A DNA stretch of 64,000 bases from Splendidivirga corallicola (lineage in GTDB: Bacteria; Bacteroidota; Bacteroidia; Cytophagales; Cyclobacteriaceae): NCBI GenBank assembly GCA_030442035.1, contig JAUJEA010000001.1, positions 589,559 through 653,558 on the forward strand, written 5' to 3'. Shown piece after piece: positions 52,126 through 61,610 of this stretch. Below the pieces are notes generated by a model, which ran no database searches, was not told where the DNA came from, and saw only the letters and a program-made list of their open reading frames with translations. The position numbers were made by a program, and so were the translations under genes. Position 1 is the stretch's first letter. Every line of letters begins with the position of its first letter.

Positions 52126-53037
52126 CTAAAAATATCTCGGGGTAATGATCATGGATCTGTCAAATGAAAATCTGTAGCTCAACATGACTTCGTTGGTACC
52201 TGATGAAAAAGCATTGAGATCAGTGAGAATCCAATCGTAGGCATAACCTAAGCTCAATCGAGGCGTCACATTAAAACCTGTTAAAAAGTGGACACCATCA
52301 AATGATCTCCATGACGCTCCCAACCAAACTTTATCTTTCCAAAAAACTGTTCCGCTCAAATCAATCTCCAATGGAGCTCCCGCTACATACTTAACAAGTA
52401 CAGAAGGCTTGATCTTAAAATTTCGATTGATATCGAATACCTTTCCTGCACTTACTAACCAGTGTCGAGAGAATATTTTTGAACGATCCATGTTGGTTGC
52501 AGCCAGGCCTATGTAAAACCGATCAGTTGAATAATAGAGGCCTGCTCCAAAGTTCACTTCGTTTTCTGAAAGATCCTCATTAAATGAGGGATCATCATCA
52601 ACATCCAGGTTCAAATTGCTGAAATCGAACTTCACAAAATTGAACTGAGATTGAATGCCAAAAGAAAGTGTACCGTCCCCGATAGGTAATCGGTAAGCAT
52701 AAATAAGAGAAAACTGGTTTTGCTTTGTAATCCCAATTTTATCGTTCAAAATAATCAGTCCAATAGCTGAAGGTCCCTGTCCAAGTAAGGAATGGGCACT
52801 AAGCGTTTTTGTTTCAGGAGCTCCTTCAATGCCTGACCATTGATTGCGATAAAGTGCGGTAATTTCTGTGATGCTATGTGTACCCGCGTAAGCGGGATTC
52901 AACACAAGTTCATTGAAGCGGTACTGTGAGAACATGGCACTGGACTGTGCACATGAAATGTGCACAGCCACTACCATGAAAGAAAAACAAACCCACACAA
53001 CCTTAGCCTTAAATATCTTTATGAAACTAACGCCCAT
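52126..53037 (-). CDS. PorP/SprF-family type IX secretion outer-membrane protein (303 aa)
   Basis: A signal peptide with cleavage near HISCAQ is followed by the hallmark QYRFNELVLNPAYAGTHSIT. Then come strands typical of a small outer-membrane barrel, with LYRNQWSGIEGAPETKTLS and the C-terminal YRFSFDRSMIITPRYF. PorP/SprF paralogues are usually paired with a secreted protein bearing a type B C-terminal domain, and serve it as an attachment or export partner. The type B protein at 53044-55287 lies directly upstream (6 bp), so the two are probably a dedicated pair. Confidence 0.94.
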   Translation of the reverse strand: MGVSFIKIFKAKVVWVCFSFMVVAVHISCAQSSAMFSQYRFNELVLNPAYAGTHSITEITALYRNQWSGIEGAPETKTLSAHSLLGQGPSAIGLIILNDKIGITKQNQFSLIYAYRLPIGDGTLSFGIQSQFNFVKFDFSNLNLDVDDDPSFNEDLSENEVNFGAGLYYSTDRFYIGLAATNMDRSKIFSRHWLVSAGKVFDINRNFKIKPSVLVKYVAGAPLEIDLSGTVFWKDKVWLGASWRSFDGVHFLTGFNVTPRLSLGYAYDWILTDLNAFSSGTNEVMLSYRFSFDRSMIITPRYF

Positions 53038-53043
53038 TCTTCC

Positions 53044-55287
53044 TCATCTTTTCAATACCACATAACCTTGAATGGGGTCAGTTTCACGGTTAATTTCAAT
53101 TATATAGAAATAAGTGCCATTTGGTAATTTCGTTTCATTCCCTACAAGTAAGCCGGAATTTGCTGTTCCATCCCAAGCTACTGTATCATTGTTGTATCCC
53201 AAACCTTTATAAACCAGATTTCCCCATCTGTTGAATATCTTCACTGTATTTTCGGGATAGCAATGAATTCCATTCACCTTAAATTGATCATTAATACCAT
53301 CTCCATTTGGAGAAAATCCCGTATGCACATCAACAATGCATTCTGGTGATTGATCCACCTGGATGTATATTGTGGCCGTATCACACAAGGGAGGCGTTCC
53401 CAGATCGCATATTTCATATCGGATTGAATCTGCTCCTGTAAAGCCCGCATTCGGTACATATAGGAACCTTCCATTCGGATCGCTCACAATATTCCCATAA
53501 TGAGGACCCGACAATACCCTAAAACTATCCGGATCAAGATTATTATCCGGATCATCATCATTGGGCAAATAAGTTATCTCTAACAATTCCTGATTATTCA
53601 TGGAAAAATGATCATCCATGGCCTCAGGAGGTTGATTACCAACCTTCACATTAAAGAATATCAGGGCAGTTTCACAATATACGGGTACACCTGTATCGCA
53701 TATACTATATTCCAATGTATCCGGGCCTATGTAATCGGAGTCTGCCGTGTAAATCATTGAGCCATTTAGTGTATCGATCTCAATGGTTCCATGACCCGGC
53801 CCATTCACAATGGTAAAGGTGCTTAAATCCAGATTATCATTTGGATCGGAGTCATTGTTAATATAGGTAACCGTTACCTGCTCTCCCTGAGCTACTGTAT
53901 CAGCCAGATCATCCCCAAGAAAGGGAGGTAAATTGGAAGGATTGATCAATACCATTTCGATGCTTTTATTGGAGAACCACCAGGTATTTACAGTTCTTGC
54001 ATTGCCAATAGAGCTACAGCAACCAGAGGTCGGTAACCATTCATGACAAGGGGATGCACAACCTTCCAAATTTTCCATCCCACCAGGCAAATTGACATCA
54101 TCAAAATGAAGTGTTTCTACCTGAAAAGCCGGTTTTAATGTTGTAGCCTTAAACCCATTTGGATTTGATTCCACATCAAAAATTGGAATATGCGTGGGAG
54201 TTGATCCATAGCCTATGGTAACCACAATATCCTCCGTCAACCTCACATCCTCACCCAATCCATTCATGCCATCCCACACTATGGTATTGAGACCCGGGTC
54301 AACTCTTTCTTGAAAAGAAACATCTTCGCCCCCTTCTTGAAACCCAGCCACGCCATCCAAATCGATAAAAATCTCAATTGTTCCTCGCTTGTTTACATTG
54401 ATATCAATGCAAAAATCATCATCACATATTCTGATTTCAGGAGTAGTCACGAACTGCGCCTGTACCCTGGCGTATGGGAATAAAGAGGAATCCGGAGCAT
54501 TTAGAAATAGTAAATACTCCGGAACTCCCTCCCTGCCAAACGCTGATCGCCTATCCTGTAAAATATTTCCTGTATTAAAGGGTCCTGTAGAATTAGCAAA
54601 TATTTCGAAAGTAAATGGTCTCATACCATTCGGTTCGAACAATGATAGCGTACTATCAATGGTTGAATAGATATAATATTCGCCAATAAAAGGATTTTCA
54701 AAATTACCTGTGTTACCAGCCCATTTTTGTGACCATAATCTACCTGTTCTCACTTCATCATCAACATGATCATAGACAGTAACATCAAAAAGATCAATTA
54801 CAAATTCATTTCCTGTGTGGACAGATGGATCTCCCGCATTAAATTCAACGACATAATCACCCGCCAACAAAGGCGTATATGACATCGCATCATATCCTCC
54901 AGCCGCAACTTGAGCCGGGCCAATAACTGCCTGACCATAACTGGCTATATGACCGGTGCCACTGGCAGGTACCAAAGCGGAAGCAATCACAATATTGTCG
55001 TTCGGATCTCTCAATCTGAAATAGATGTCAGCACCTAAAGAAATATTGAAACCGAAATAAATAATCTCTCTTGAGGGATCTTTAATCCGGACTTTCATTT
55101 TCTCGGTCTCATCTGCAATGAAGGTAGCAAAACGCACCTGAAGGTCAGGCTGTAAGGCATCACCTATGCGAATATTGCCAAAATCGCTGCTCGTTGGTCT
55201 GTATTCTCTGGTGCCTTCAGCCATGCAAAATTTATTTATCAATATCAGATTAAATAGTATCAAAATCTCAAACCTTCTTATCAACAT
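53044..55287 (-). CDS. secreted protein with type B (gliding motility-associated) C-terminal domain (747 aa)
   Basis: A signal peptide (about 1-23) is followed by a beta-rich N-terminal part of about 420 residues, including two SPASGTGHIASYGQ-like loops and Cys-containing segments (EGCASPCHEWLPTSGCCSS). Two cadherin-like repeats come next (about 440-545 and 548-645), each with a DDxxDPxxNLD calcium-binding pattern and YxxCDxGxPxxC. The end is the type B sorting domain: GFSPNGDGINDQFKVNG, KIFNRWGNLVYKG and LPNGTYFYIIEI. It should be exported by the type IX system. The following PorP/SprF gene is its likely partner. Adhesin-like by composition; target unknown. Confidence 0.92.
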   Translation of the reverse strand: MLIRRFEILILFNLILINKFCMAEGTREYRPTSSDFGNIRIGDALQPDLQVRFATFIADETEKMKVRIKDPSREIIYFGFNISLGADIYFRLRDPNDNIVIASALVPASGTGHIASYGQAVIGPAQVAAGGYDAMSYTPLLAGDYVVEFNAGDPSVHTGNEFVIDLFDVTVYDHVDDEVRTGRLWSQKWAGNTGNFENPFIGEYYIYSTIDSTLSLFEPNGMRPFTFEIFANSTGPFNTGNILQDRRSAFGREGVPEYLLFLNAPDSSLFPYARVQAQFVTTPEIRICDDDFCIDINVNKRGTIEIFIDLDGVAGFQEGGEDVSFQERVDPGLNTIVWDGMNGLGEDVRLTEDIVVTIGYGSTPTHIPIFDVESNPNGFKATTLKPAFQVETLHFDDVNLPGGMENLEGCASPCHEWLPTSGCCSSIGNARTVNTWWFSNKSIEMVLINPSNLPPFLGDDLADTVAQGEQVTVTYINNDSDPNDNLDLSTFTIVNGPGHGTIEIDTLNGSMIYTADSDYIGPDTLEYSICDTGVPVYCETALIFFNVKVGNQPPEAMDDHFSMNNQELLEITYLPNDDDPDNNLDPDSFRVLSGPHYGNIVSDPNGRFLYVPNAGFTGADSIRYEICDLGTPPLCDTATIYIQVDQSPECIVDVHTGFSPNGDGINDQFKVNGIHCYPENTVKIFNRWGNLVYKGLGYNNDTVAWDGTANSGLLVGNETKLPNGTYFYIIEINRETDPIQGYVVLKR

Positions 55288-55304
55288 TATTATACATCTC
55301 CTAC

Positions 55305-57374
55305 CTATTGAGGTTTTCTGTATATTTTATCGGCTTTTCTATGACCTAATAGGTTTCTATACCAATCTTGTCTACTAAAACCATCACTTTGCACCCACTC
55401 ACTGAAAGTGAGATGTGCCTGTGTTATCTCTACTCTTTCGGACGGATAATCAAAGTTTTCGGGTAGATTTAGTCCCCATGGCAAATTGCCATCTGACTTA
55501 TAAAATTTAGCACTCGCCATATTTGTATCATCTATCCCGAGACCGAAATAACTATTATCAGCAAGGGAGGTCGGTTGATACCCTGGAAGGTGTACTTCCT
55601 TTCCCCTTTCCTGGTTAATAATCATAAAGGGATTATAAGGGGCTAAACCTGCTACACTTAGAGATCGAGGTGAATTCAACACGACTGTTATCTTAACTGT
55701 GTCAGGTGTAACGTATGAGCCTTCAGGTTCGGTGTTCACAAATTGTTGGCCTCCCGGATGTGGTAAAATATCAAAAGCATTATCAATGGCAATAACTGTT
55801 GCCTTAGTCTGACCAGCTTCCGTACCATTTGCATTAAGTGTGATATAGTCATCTTCTATGGACATGCCAGTAACACTCGACACATCTGAGGAGGGAAGAT
55901 TCATTTGAAATCCAAATCCGTTTCTGAAGCTTGCACCAATGGCCTTTACAATGAACCTTGCTTGAACCTCTACGATCTGATTAGCCGCATTGGTAATCTG
56001 GTTGTAATTGTAATCTACTACTAAGTCATTGAAATCATAATCTCCCTTGTTTGGCCATAAATCCTCAAAAGCCAGCGTACCAAAAATATTTTCTCCAGGA
56101 TAATAATTATCAAACGCTTTATTTGCATCGTTGGGATAATTGTCAAATGCATCTGCAATATTATCACCATCGGTATCAAGTTGAGTAGATGTTACTTGTT
56201 CAAAATTATCAACTTCAATCGCCTCATATTGACTTGCAGTTATGTAAAAAACGGCATCATTGAAATCTTCATCGCTATTGACATCACGTTTTAAATCTTC
56301 GAAGCCCAATAAAATCAGATTTCTACCATTATCCCTAAGTAGTACATTATGTTGTCTAAGTGATTCAGAGGACTCAGGATTAAAATCCGGATTGGAGTAA
56401 AATATATTCTTACCGTCTCCTATTCTATTCCCTTTGTAACCATTGGCAACAATAAACCATCCTATGCCTGTCCCGGCATCGAATCGGCCAATCTTAACCT
56501 TATCACCTGAGCGTAAGCCTCCTCCAGAACCTTTGAACGAAACATTCGGAAAAATCACAATAAGCTCCTCTATGTCATCAGCACTTTGCGGAGGGCTGGC
56601 AACATCATATGTGTAAAAACCCAGTACATTTTTGTATCCGGCCCCTTCATGAACAAATGTAACCCAAATGTCTGTTTGCGCATTGAGCCTTAGATCCGTT
56701 TCGGCTCCTTGAGCAATATACTCAGGATGTGCTTCAGGAACAGGCTCCCTTTCAGGAAGAGAGGCGTTAATATCATCTAAAAGATCTTGTTGTATTTCAT
56801 CCCTTTCATTTTCCAAATATGCAGGAACTCCCTTCTTATTGAAATTACCCAAGAATGCATAAGTACGCAAGAACCTGGCTGTTTCTGAAAAATTGGGAGC
56901 TGTGTTATCCTCTACTGACTCCAACAATGCGTCGTTAATCTCTAATTCAACCATCCCATTTACGATACTAGCCATTATCAGATTGGGCACACCAAGGAAA
57001 TTCGTTTTTACAAAAATTTCATTATGATGGCTAGCCATTTGAATACTGGTCTGAAAGGCTCCGTTGGCATTTGTTGTCCCGCTAGCCAGCAACTGCCCTC
57101 CTTCATCGGGGTCATCATTATATAGACTAGGCGGTGCATCATTATAAATCTCTAAAGGAATACCAATCAAAGGTTCTTCATTTAGGACTACAGAGATATT
57201 TATTGCAGTTTCATTAGTTGTTTCATAGTTGAAATTATCGCTAATAATCAGTCCGTCCAATCCTTCTCCTGATGGAGTTGGTTTGCCAATACTTCTGTCT
57301 TTAACACAAGATGACCAACTCAGGATGCATATTGCTGCCAACAAGAACACTATGTCACGAACCTTTAATTGCAT
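55305..57374 (-). CDS. LruC-domain surface lipoprotein (689 aa)
   Basis: The signal peptide ends ILSWSSC, followed by VKDRSI, like the other LruC lipoprotein here. A CNA-B/Big-like opening (ISVVLNEEPLIGIPLEIYND) is followed by a DUF4114-like region (GFYTYDVASPPQSADDIEEL, NLILLGFEDL). Then come a DTDGDNIADAFDNYPND calcium-type repeat and the LruC domain (LAFEDLWPNKGDYDFNDLVV, AIGASFRNGFGFQMN). The C-terminus QDWYRNLLGHRKADKIYRK parallels the WYKSNSGYR end of the 42044 protein. First gene of the secretion-type subcluster after a 459-bp gap, so it may have its own promoter. Confidence 0.88.
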   Translation of the reverse strand: MQLKVRDIVFLLAAICILSWSSCVKDRSIGKPTPSGEGLDGLIISDNFNYETTNETAINISVVLNEEPLIGIPLEIYNDAPPSLYNDDPDEGGQLLASGTTNANGAFQTSIQMASHHNEIFVKTNFLGVPNLIMASIVNGMVELEINDALLESVEDNTAPNFSETARFLRTYAFLGNFNKKGVPAYLENERDEIQQDLLDDINASLPEREPVPEAHPEYIAQGAETDLRLNAQTDIWVTFVHEGAGYKNVLGFYTYDVASPPQSADDIEELIVIFPNVSFKGSGGGLRSGDKVKIGRFDAGTGIGWFIVANGYKGNRIGDGKNIFYSNPDFNPESSESLRQHNVLLRDNGRNLILLGFEDLKRDVNSDEDFNDAVFYITASQYEAIEVDNFEQVTSTQLDTDGDNIADAFDNYPNDANKAFDNYYPGENIFGTLAFEDLWPNKGDYDFNDLVVDYNYNQITNAANQIVEVQARFIVKAIGASFRNGFGFQMNLPSSDVSSVTGMSIEDDYITLNANGTEAGQTKATVIAIDNAFDILPHPGGQQFVNTEPEGSYVTPDTVKITVVLNSPRSLSVAGLAPYNPFMIINQERGKEVHLPGYQPTSLADNSYFGLGIDDTNMASAKFYKSDGNLPWGLNLPENFDYPSERVEITQAHLTFSEWVQSDGFSRQDWYRNLLGHRKADKIYRKPQ

Positions 57375-57833
57375 TTATTTTTTCTAAGTTTTGAGTAAAA
57401 GTATGGGCTAGATGAGGTAGTTTCAATAGAGGAGGTTCCGAAAAAATAAATTAGGAGATTACCTTAAAATAATAGGAAAATCTTCTAACGATCAGAATAT
57501 AATTTAACAGATTGTTCAAATACTCCTTAGTTTGAGAATTATGAATTTTTAATGTTGAATGGTCATTAATTACGAATTTACAAAGGCGAAATACGATGTC
57601 CACCAGAAATATATCGCCCCTACAGGACTTCTTTTATAGTCATAACGTCATCATCTATAAACATGAAGTCCCTAGTGGGACTAAGAAGATCCAAGCGGTT
57701 GAGATTATTCATGAATAGAAAAGTTTCTTGATTTGCTTTCATGATAGTTGATTCAATGTGGTCAACCTATAGCAGGGACGTACAATTCTCTTCAACTCAA
57801 AATTCAAAACTAAAAACTCAAAACTTGAAATCC
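57375..57833. repeat. intergenic stretch with palindromic repeat
   Basis: 459 bp between the glycosyltransferases and the LruC gene. At 57615-57631 and 57665-57681 lie inverted segments sharing AGGACTTC/GAAGTCC with a CGCCCCTA and a TAGTGGGAC end, separated by about 33 bp. Farther on, 57797-57831 is a run of AAAACTCAAAATT-like words. No gene is supported. The stretch probably holds the promoter of the secretion-type subcluster and separates it from the main glycan genes. Confidence 0.4.
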
Positions 57834-58991
57834 TCAGGCTTTCGAAAGAGAAGACATATCCTTTATTTCTGTATACAGGCCAAGTATTTCTTTCGACATA
57901 TTCAGAAAACTAAAATGATTCACGCGCGCTGCTCCTTTTTCTATGAGACTGGTATAAAGATTTTTATCTGTGAGCAGTTTTTGAATATTATCCGCAATAT
58001 CTTCAGGCTGATAAGGATTTACCAGTATTGCGGCATCACCTGCTATTTCAGGCATAGAGGTGATTTCCGAAGTAATAACCGGTGTTCTACAAGTCATGGA
58101 TTCTAATATGGGCAAACCGAAACCCTCCACAAAAGACGGGTATAGAAAGGCAGTTGCCAGCGAGTATAAGGAGTTCAGATCCTCACTTCTAACATATCCT
58201 ATCAAATGGATCCTGTCTTTTAAATATTCACCCTCGATACGCCCTAAAGTTTCAAATACTTCTTTTTCTCCTAAGCTTGTTATTACCAAGGGGACATAAT
58301 GCTTAGGATTGTTTTGGAGGTATAATTTATAGGCGGACAGGACACCTCTCAGGTTTTTTCTTTGATCCGTATTTCCCAGAAACAAAAGAAAGTTTTCAGG
58401 CAGACCGTATCTGCTCTTAACACGATTCAATTTGCTTGTATTGGTCTGTATACTAAATGATTCATCTATGCCATTATATACCCTGACCAGCTTTCCGTTT
58501 ATTTTACCGAAATATTTCTGTATCTCGTACTTTGACCAATCTGAAACCGTAATGATCAACCGGCTTTTTTTCAATACTCTTGGGACAATCCACCTTCTAT
58601 ATTGATTTCCCATCCTCTGATAAGAGTTCCCACCTTTCCAAATTGCACTGTTTTTATCAAAAAATATGATGTCATGTAATGTCAGCACCAAAGGAACAAG
58701 CGGGAACAAGGGCGCAGTATTGCTTGTGCAGTGCAACACATCAACGTTATGTTTTTTTACAAGAAATGGCAATATAATTTGTTCCCAAAGTGGATAGGGA
58801 TAATCCTTTGTTACAACAACTTTAAAGTTTTCTCTCTCATCGATACAATGATCATCTCCGCTTTTCGTGAAAATGATGTATTCATTTTCACGATCAATCC
58901 TTTGCAAGCCCTTGATCAATTCAAGTGCTACAATGTCCATTCCATGCTTTTTTCTTCTAAACAATCGTTGTGCCTCAATCCCAATTCTCAT
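57834..58991 (-). CDS. glycosyltransferase family 4 (tandem copy 1, 385 aa)
   Basis: A GT-B enzyme: MRIGIEAQRLFRRKKHGMDI, RPEVLHCTSN-like DVLHCTSNTAPLFPLVPLV, RLIITVSDWSKYEIQKYFG, PENFLLFLGNTDQRKNLRGV, and the donor-site block LYPSFVEGFGLPILESMTCR (E-x7-E). The last block and the TSEITSMPEIAGDAAILVNP region are typical of GT4 mannosyl/rhamnosyl transferases. It is exactly as long as the next gene and very similar at the ends, showing tandem duplication. Confidence 0.93.
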   Translation of the reverse strand: MRIGIEAQRLFRRKKHGMDIVALELIKGLQRIDRENEYIIFTKSGDDHCIDERENFKVVVTKDYPYPLWEQIILPFLVKKHNVDVLHCTSNTAPLFPLVPLVLTLHDIIFFDKNSAIWKGGNSYQRMGNQYRRWIVPRVLKKSRLIITVSDWSKYEIQKYFGKINGKLVRVYNGIDESFSIQTNTSKLNRVKSRYGLPENFLLFLGNTDQRKNLRGVLSAYKLYLQNNPKHYVPLVITSLGEKEVFETLGRIEGEYLKDRIHLIGYVRSEDLNSLYSLATAFLYPSFVEGFGLPILESMTCRTPVITSEITSMPEIAGDAAILVNPYQPEDIADNIQKLLTDKNLYTSLIEKGAARVNHFSFLNMSKEILGLYTEIKDMSSLSKA

Positions 58992-59056
58992 TTTATCAAT
59001 CTTTTAAGTATTCAAATATTAGCATTCAATGGTTGCGGATTTTATCCGGGGATTCA

Positions 59057-60214
59057 TTATGCGGAAAGCTGAAGTTGCTCACCTGTTTTCTTATAGAGCT
59101 CCAATATTTCTTTTGACATGTTCAGGAAAGAAAATTGCTCTATTCTTTCTATACCTCGCTCGACGAGCTTATCATATAAAGTTTTATCTGATAATAGTTC
59201 AATGATCTTTTCCGCGATATCACCAGGATCATACGGATCTACCAGTAGCGCCGAATCTCCTGCTATTTCCGGCATAGACGTGGTACCTGAAGTAATAACA
59301 GGCGTTTTACAAGCCATTGATTCCAATATTGGCAAACCAAATCCTTCAGTCAGTGAAGGGTATAGAAATATAATGGCTCTACTATAAATAAACTGCAGGT
59401 CACTATTTTTTACATAGCCTACGGTATGGATACATTCCGATATTTCTTCGCATCCGATCCCCTTTAAGATGTGCATGAGGTAATCACGTTCCACATCGGT
59501 TACCACTAAAGGAATATGCCCAAAGCAATTATTAGAAGTATAAATACAATATGCTTTGAGTACACCGATCATATTTTTTTTAGATGCTTTGTTTCCCAAA
59601 AACAAAATGAACTTATCGGGCAGGTCGTACTTCCTTTTGGCCATTTCCAGATCTTGGCTGTTAGCGCCCTGCTTATAAACTTCATTGACACCATTATAAA
59701 CCCTGAATAACCTGTCATTCACGTTAGAAAAATGATCCAAAATCTCCTGCTTAGCCCAATTTGAAACAGTGATAATTGCCTGACATTTATGAATGACCTT
59801 TGGAACAATCCACCTGCGATAGATATTTCCTAACTTCTGATACAAACTTCCTTGATTCCAAACCGATCTATCCGAATTAAGGAAGATAACATCATGGAGT
59901 GTTAATATAGCCGGCATATTTCTGTAGAGAGGCGCTGTATTGCTGGTACAGTGCAGGATATCGATCTCCTTCTGTTTCGCATAGTTAGGTAAGATCAACT
60001 GCTCCCAAATTGGATATGGATAATTGGAAGTCGTTACAATTTCAAAGTTTTCGGTAGGTTCAATAACACATTGGTCAGGACCGGCTTTAGCAAAAATTAC
60101 GTATTCATTTTCTTTATCTATTTTCTGAAGGCCTTTGATCAGTTCAAGTGCCACGATATCCATACCATGTTTTTTCTTCCTAAACAACCGTTGCGCCTCT
60201 ATTCCTATTCTCAT
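59057..60214 (-). CDS. glycosyltransferase family 4 (tandem copy 2, 385 aa)
   Basis: A paralogue of the 57834-58991 enzyme with the same length. The N-terminus MRIGIEAQRLFRKKKHGMDI differs by one residue over 20, and the block LYPSLTEGFGLPILESMACK is nearly the same. The central part (residues about 185-260) has diverged more, which fits different acceptor or linkage specificity. It is 65 bp upstream of copy 1 and 13 bp downstream of the small membrane ORF. Confidence 0.93.
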   Translation of the reverse strand: MRIGIEAQRLFRKKKHGMDIVALELIKGLQKIDKENEYVIFAKAGPDQCVIEPTENFEIVTTSNYPYPIWEQLILPNYAKQKEIDILHCTSNTAPLYRNMPAILTLHDVIFLNSDRSVWNQGSLYQKLGNIYRRWIVPKVIHKCQAIITVSNWAKQEILDHFSNVNDRLFRVYNGVNEVYKQGANSQDLEMAKRKYDLPDKFILFLGNKASKKNMIGVLKAYCIYTSNNCFGHIPLVVTDVERDYLMHILKGIGCEEISECIHTVGYVKNSDLQFIYSRAIIFLYPSLTEGFGLPILESMACKTPVITSGTTSMPEIAGDSALLVDPYDPGDIAEKIIELLSDKTLYDKLVERGIERIEQFSFLNMSKEILELYKKTGEQLQLSA

Positions 60215-60227
60215 TATTTCTACAAAC

Positions 60228-60368
60228 TTAGTTTCTTATATTTTGAGCATCATCGGAATTCTTTTCTACATCCATTTTTTCTCTTATGACCTCATGGGAC
60301 TTTAGTCCCAAAAGAAAGCCGTATGCCAAACAAGCTAAGGCCGGTATTGCTATGATTCCCCAGGGCAT
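60228..60368 (-). CDS. small membrane protein (46 aa)
   Basis: An ATG at 60368 to TAA at 60228 encodes MPWGIIAIPALACLAYGFLL, a single membrane helix, then GLKSHEVIREKMDVEKNSDD, a charged cytoplasmic-type tail. It is too short for usual gene calls but fits exactly between two glycosyltransferase genes (10 bp after one stop, 13 bp before the next start), on the same strand and without overlap. A perfect inverted repeat (TGGGACT-TT-AGTCCCA, 60295-60310) lies inside. Possible role: small partner or stabiliser of a membrane glycosyltransferase. Function unknown. Confidence 0.6.
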   Translation of the reverse strand: MPWGIIAIPALACLAYGFLLGLKSHEVIREKMDVEKNSDDAQNIRN

Positions 60369-60378
60369 ATTTTCAGAT

Positions 60379-61587
60379 TTATGATTTTAATTCATTAGAT
60401 GCTGAATGCGGAGTATGAATAAATTTCTTATCAGCCCCTTTAATACTGAAAAGTGCTTTGAGCATATACAAAAAGGCCTTTGGAATATTTATGAGAGCCT
60501 TGATCAAATCTTTATTGAAGAAAGAGCCAGGTACTGCAATCAGCAATATAAGGCCTGTAGAAATCAAAAGTCCTCCCCAGTACCAATAGGAAAGTCTCGT
60601 CTGAATAATCAATGTAAGAATCGTAAAAAAGGTCAATGATCCTAACAATAAAATTCTAGGCAAAATGAAGGTCTGAATAATTTTGTTAAAGAAATCTATG
60701 TTTCCTTTGAATAGCAATTGACGCAACCCATCCAACAAATAAGTTGGCTTAAGATAGTAAAACTGCGTTGCGATCCATCGGGTCCGTTGCTTTGAAAAAA
60801 CACGGGCATTCTGCACCTTTTCATCTAAAACATGGGCATTTTCCAGGTATTCGATTTTCACACCATCCTTCAGGATCTTCAGTTGCATTTCTTTATCTTC
60901 CCCGGCTACGTCATCGATACTGGACATGATTTCCCTGAAATAATCCAGCTCAAAGGCCATGGCCGAGCCAATAAGGCTACTGGACATTCCTAATGCCCTT
61001 TGTCCTTTTCTGAATATATGATTATTTATTTCTTCATTGGCTGCATCAAGAATAGCAAAAGGTGTATTTCTGTTTTTTGCAGTCCTATGCCCCTGTACAA
61101 CTTTATAGCCAGCCTGGAAAGCCTTGTTAACACAACAAAGAAAATCCACTGCCATGAGATTATCTGCGTCCAGGATCACTACTGCTTCGAAGTTGCGATC
61201 ATCGATTTGCTCTAAGGCTTTATTAATAGATTTTGACTTGGTGCTGTTATCAAAGAACACCTCAATTACCCTGATAGGTAGTTGCTGTAGTTCCTGTAAA
61301 GTAGATGGGGCAAAAGAATCGGCAATCACGATCACTTCATAAAAAGCCGATGGATATTTTTGTTTGAGTGCCTCTTTGGCAACTTCTACAATCACCTCGT
61401 CCTCCATATAACCCGGTATCAATACTGCGAAACGTAACTTATTTTCACTGGAAGGATGGTTGGGCTTTGATCTGAAATTGCCTGCTATGGAAAGTAATCC
61501 CAGGTAACCAACGTTAAATGCAAAGAAACCAAAGATAAACCAGTGAATACCCTGCAAAATTTGTTCTAAAATATCCATATCATACAC
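60379..61587 (-). CDS. membrane glycosyltransferase family 2 (402 aa)
   Basis: One N-terminal helix (about 12-34), then a GT-A domain: LRFAVLIPGYMEDEVIVEVA, FEAVVILDADNLMAVDFLCC (DxD), KVVQGHRTAKNRNTP, DDVAGEDKEMQLKIL (ED near the acceptor site) and SKQRTRWIATQFYYLKPTYL (QxxRW). Then three C-terminal helices. QRTRW and the catalytic ED are the marks of processive or polymerising GT2 enzymes. The start is GTG at 61587 because AGGAG lies 6 bases before it; ATG at 61578 would be too far. Confidence 0.9.
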   Translation of the reverse strand: MYDMDILEQILQGIHWFIFGFFAFNVGYLGLLSIAGNFRSKPNHPSSENKLRFAVLIPGYMEDEVIVEVAKEALKQKYPSAFYEVIVIADSFAPSTLQELQQLPIRVIEVFFDNSTKSKSINKALEQIDDRNFEAVVILDADNLMAVDFLCCVNKAFQAGYKVVQGHRTAKNRNTPFAILDAANEEINNHIFRKGQRALGMSSSLIGSAMAFELDYFREIMSSIDDVAGEDKEMQLKILKDGVKIEYLENAHVLDEKVQNARVFSKQRTRWIATQFYYLKPTYLLDGLRQLLFKGNIDFFNKIIQTFILPRILLLGSLTFFTILTLIIQTRLSYWYWGGLLISTGLILLIAVPGSFFNKDLIKALINIPKAFLYMLKALFSIKGADKKFIHTPHSASNELKS

Positions 61588-61610
61588 TTTATTCTCCTAA
61601 TACTTTCATT

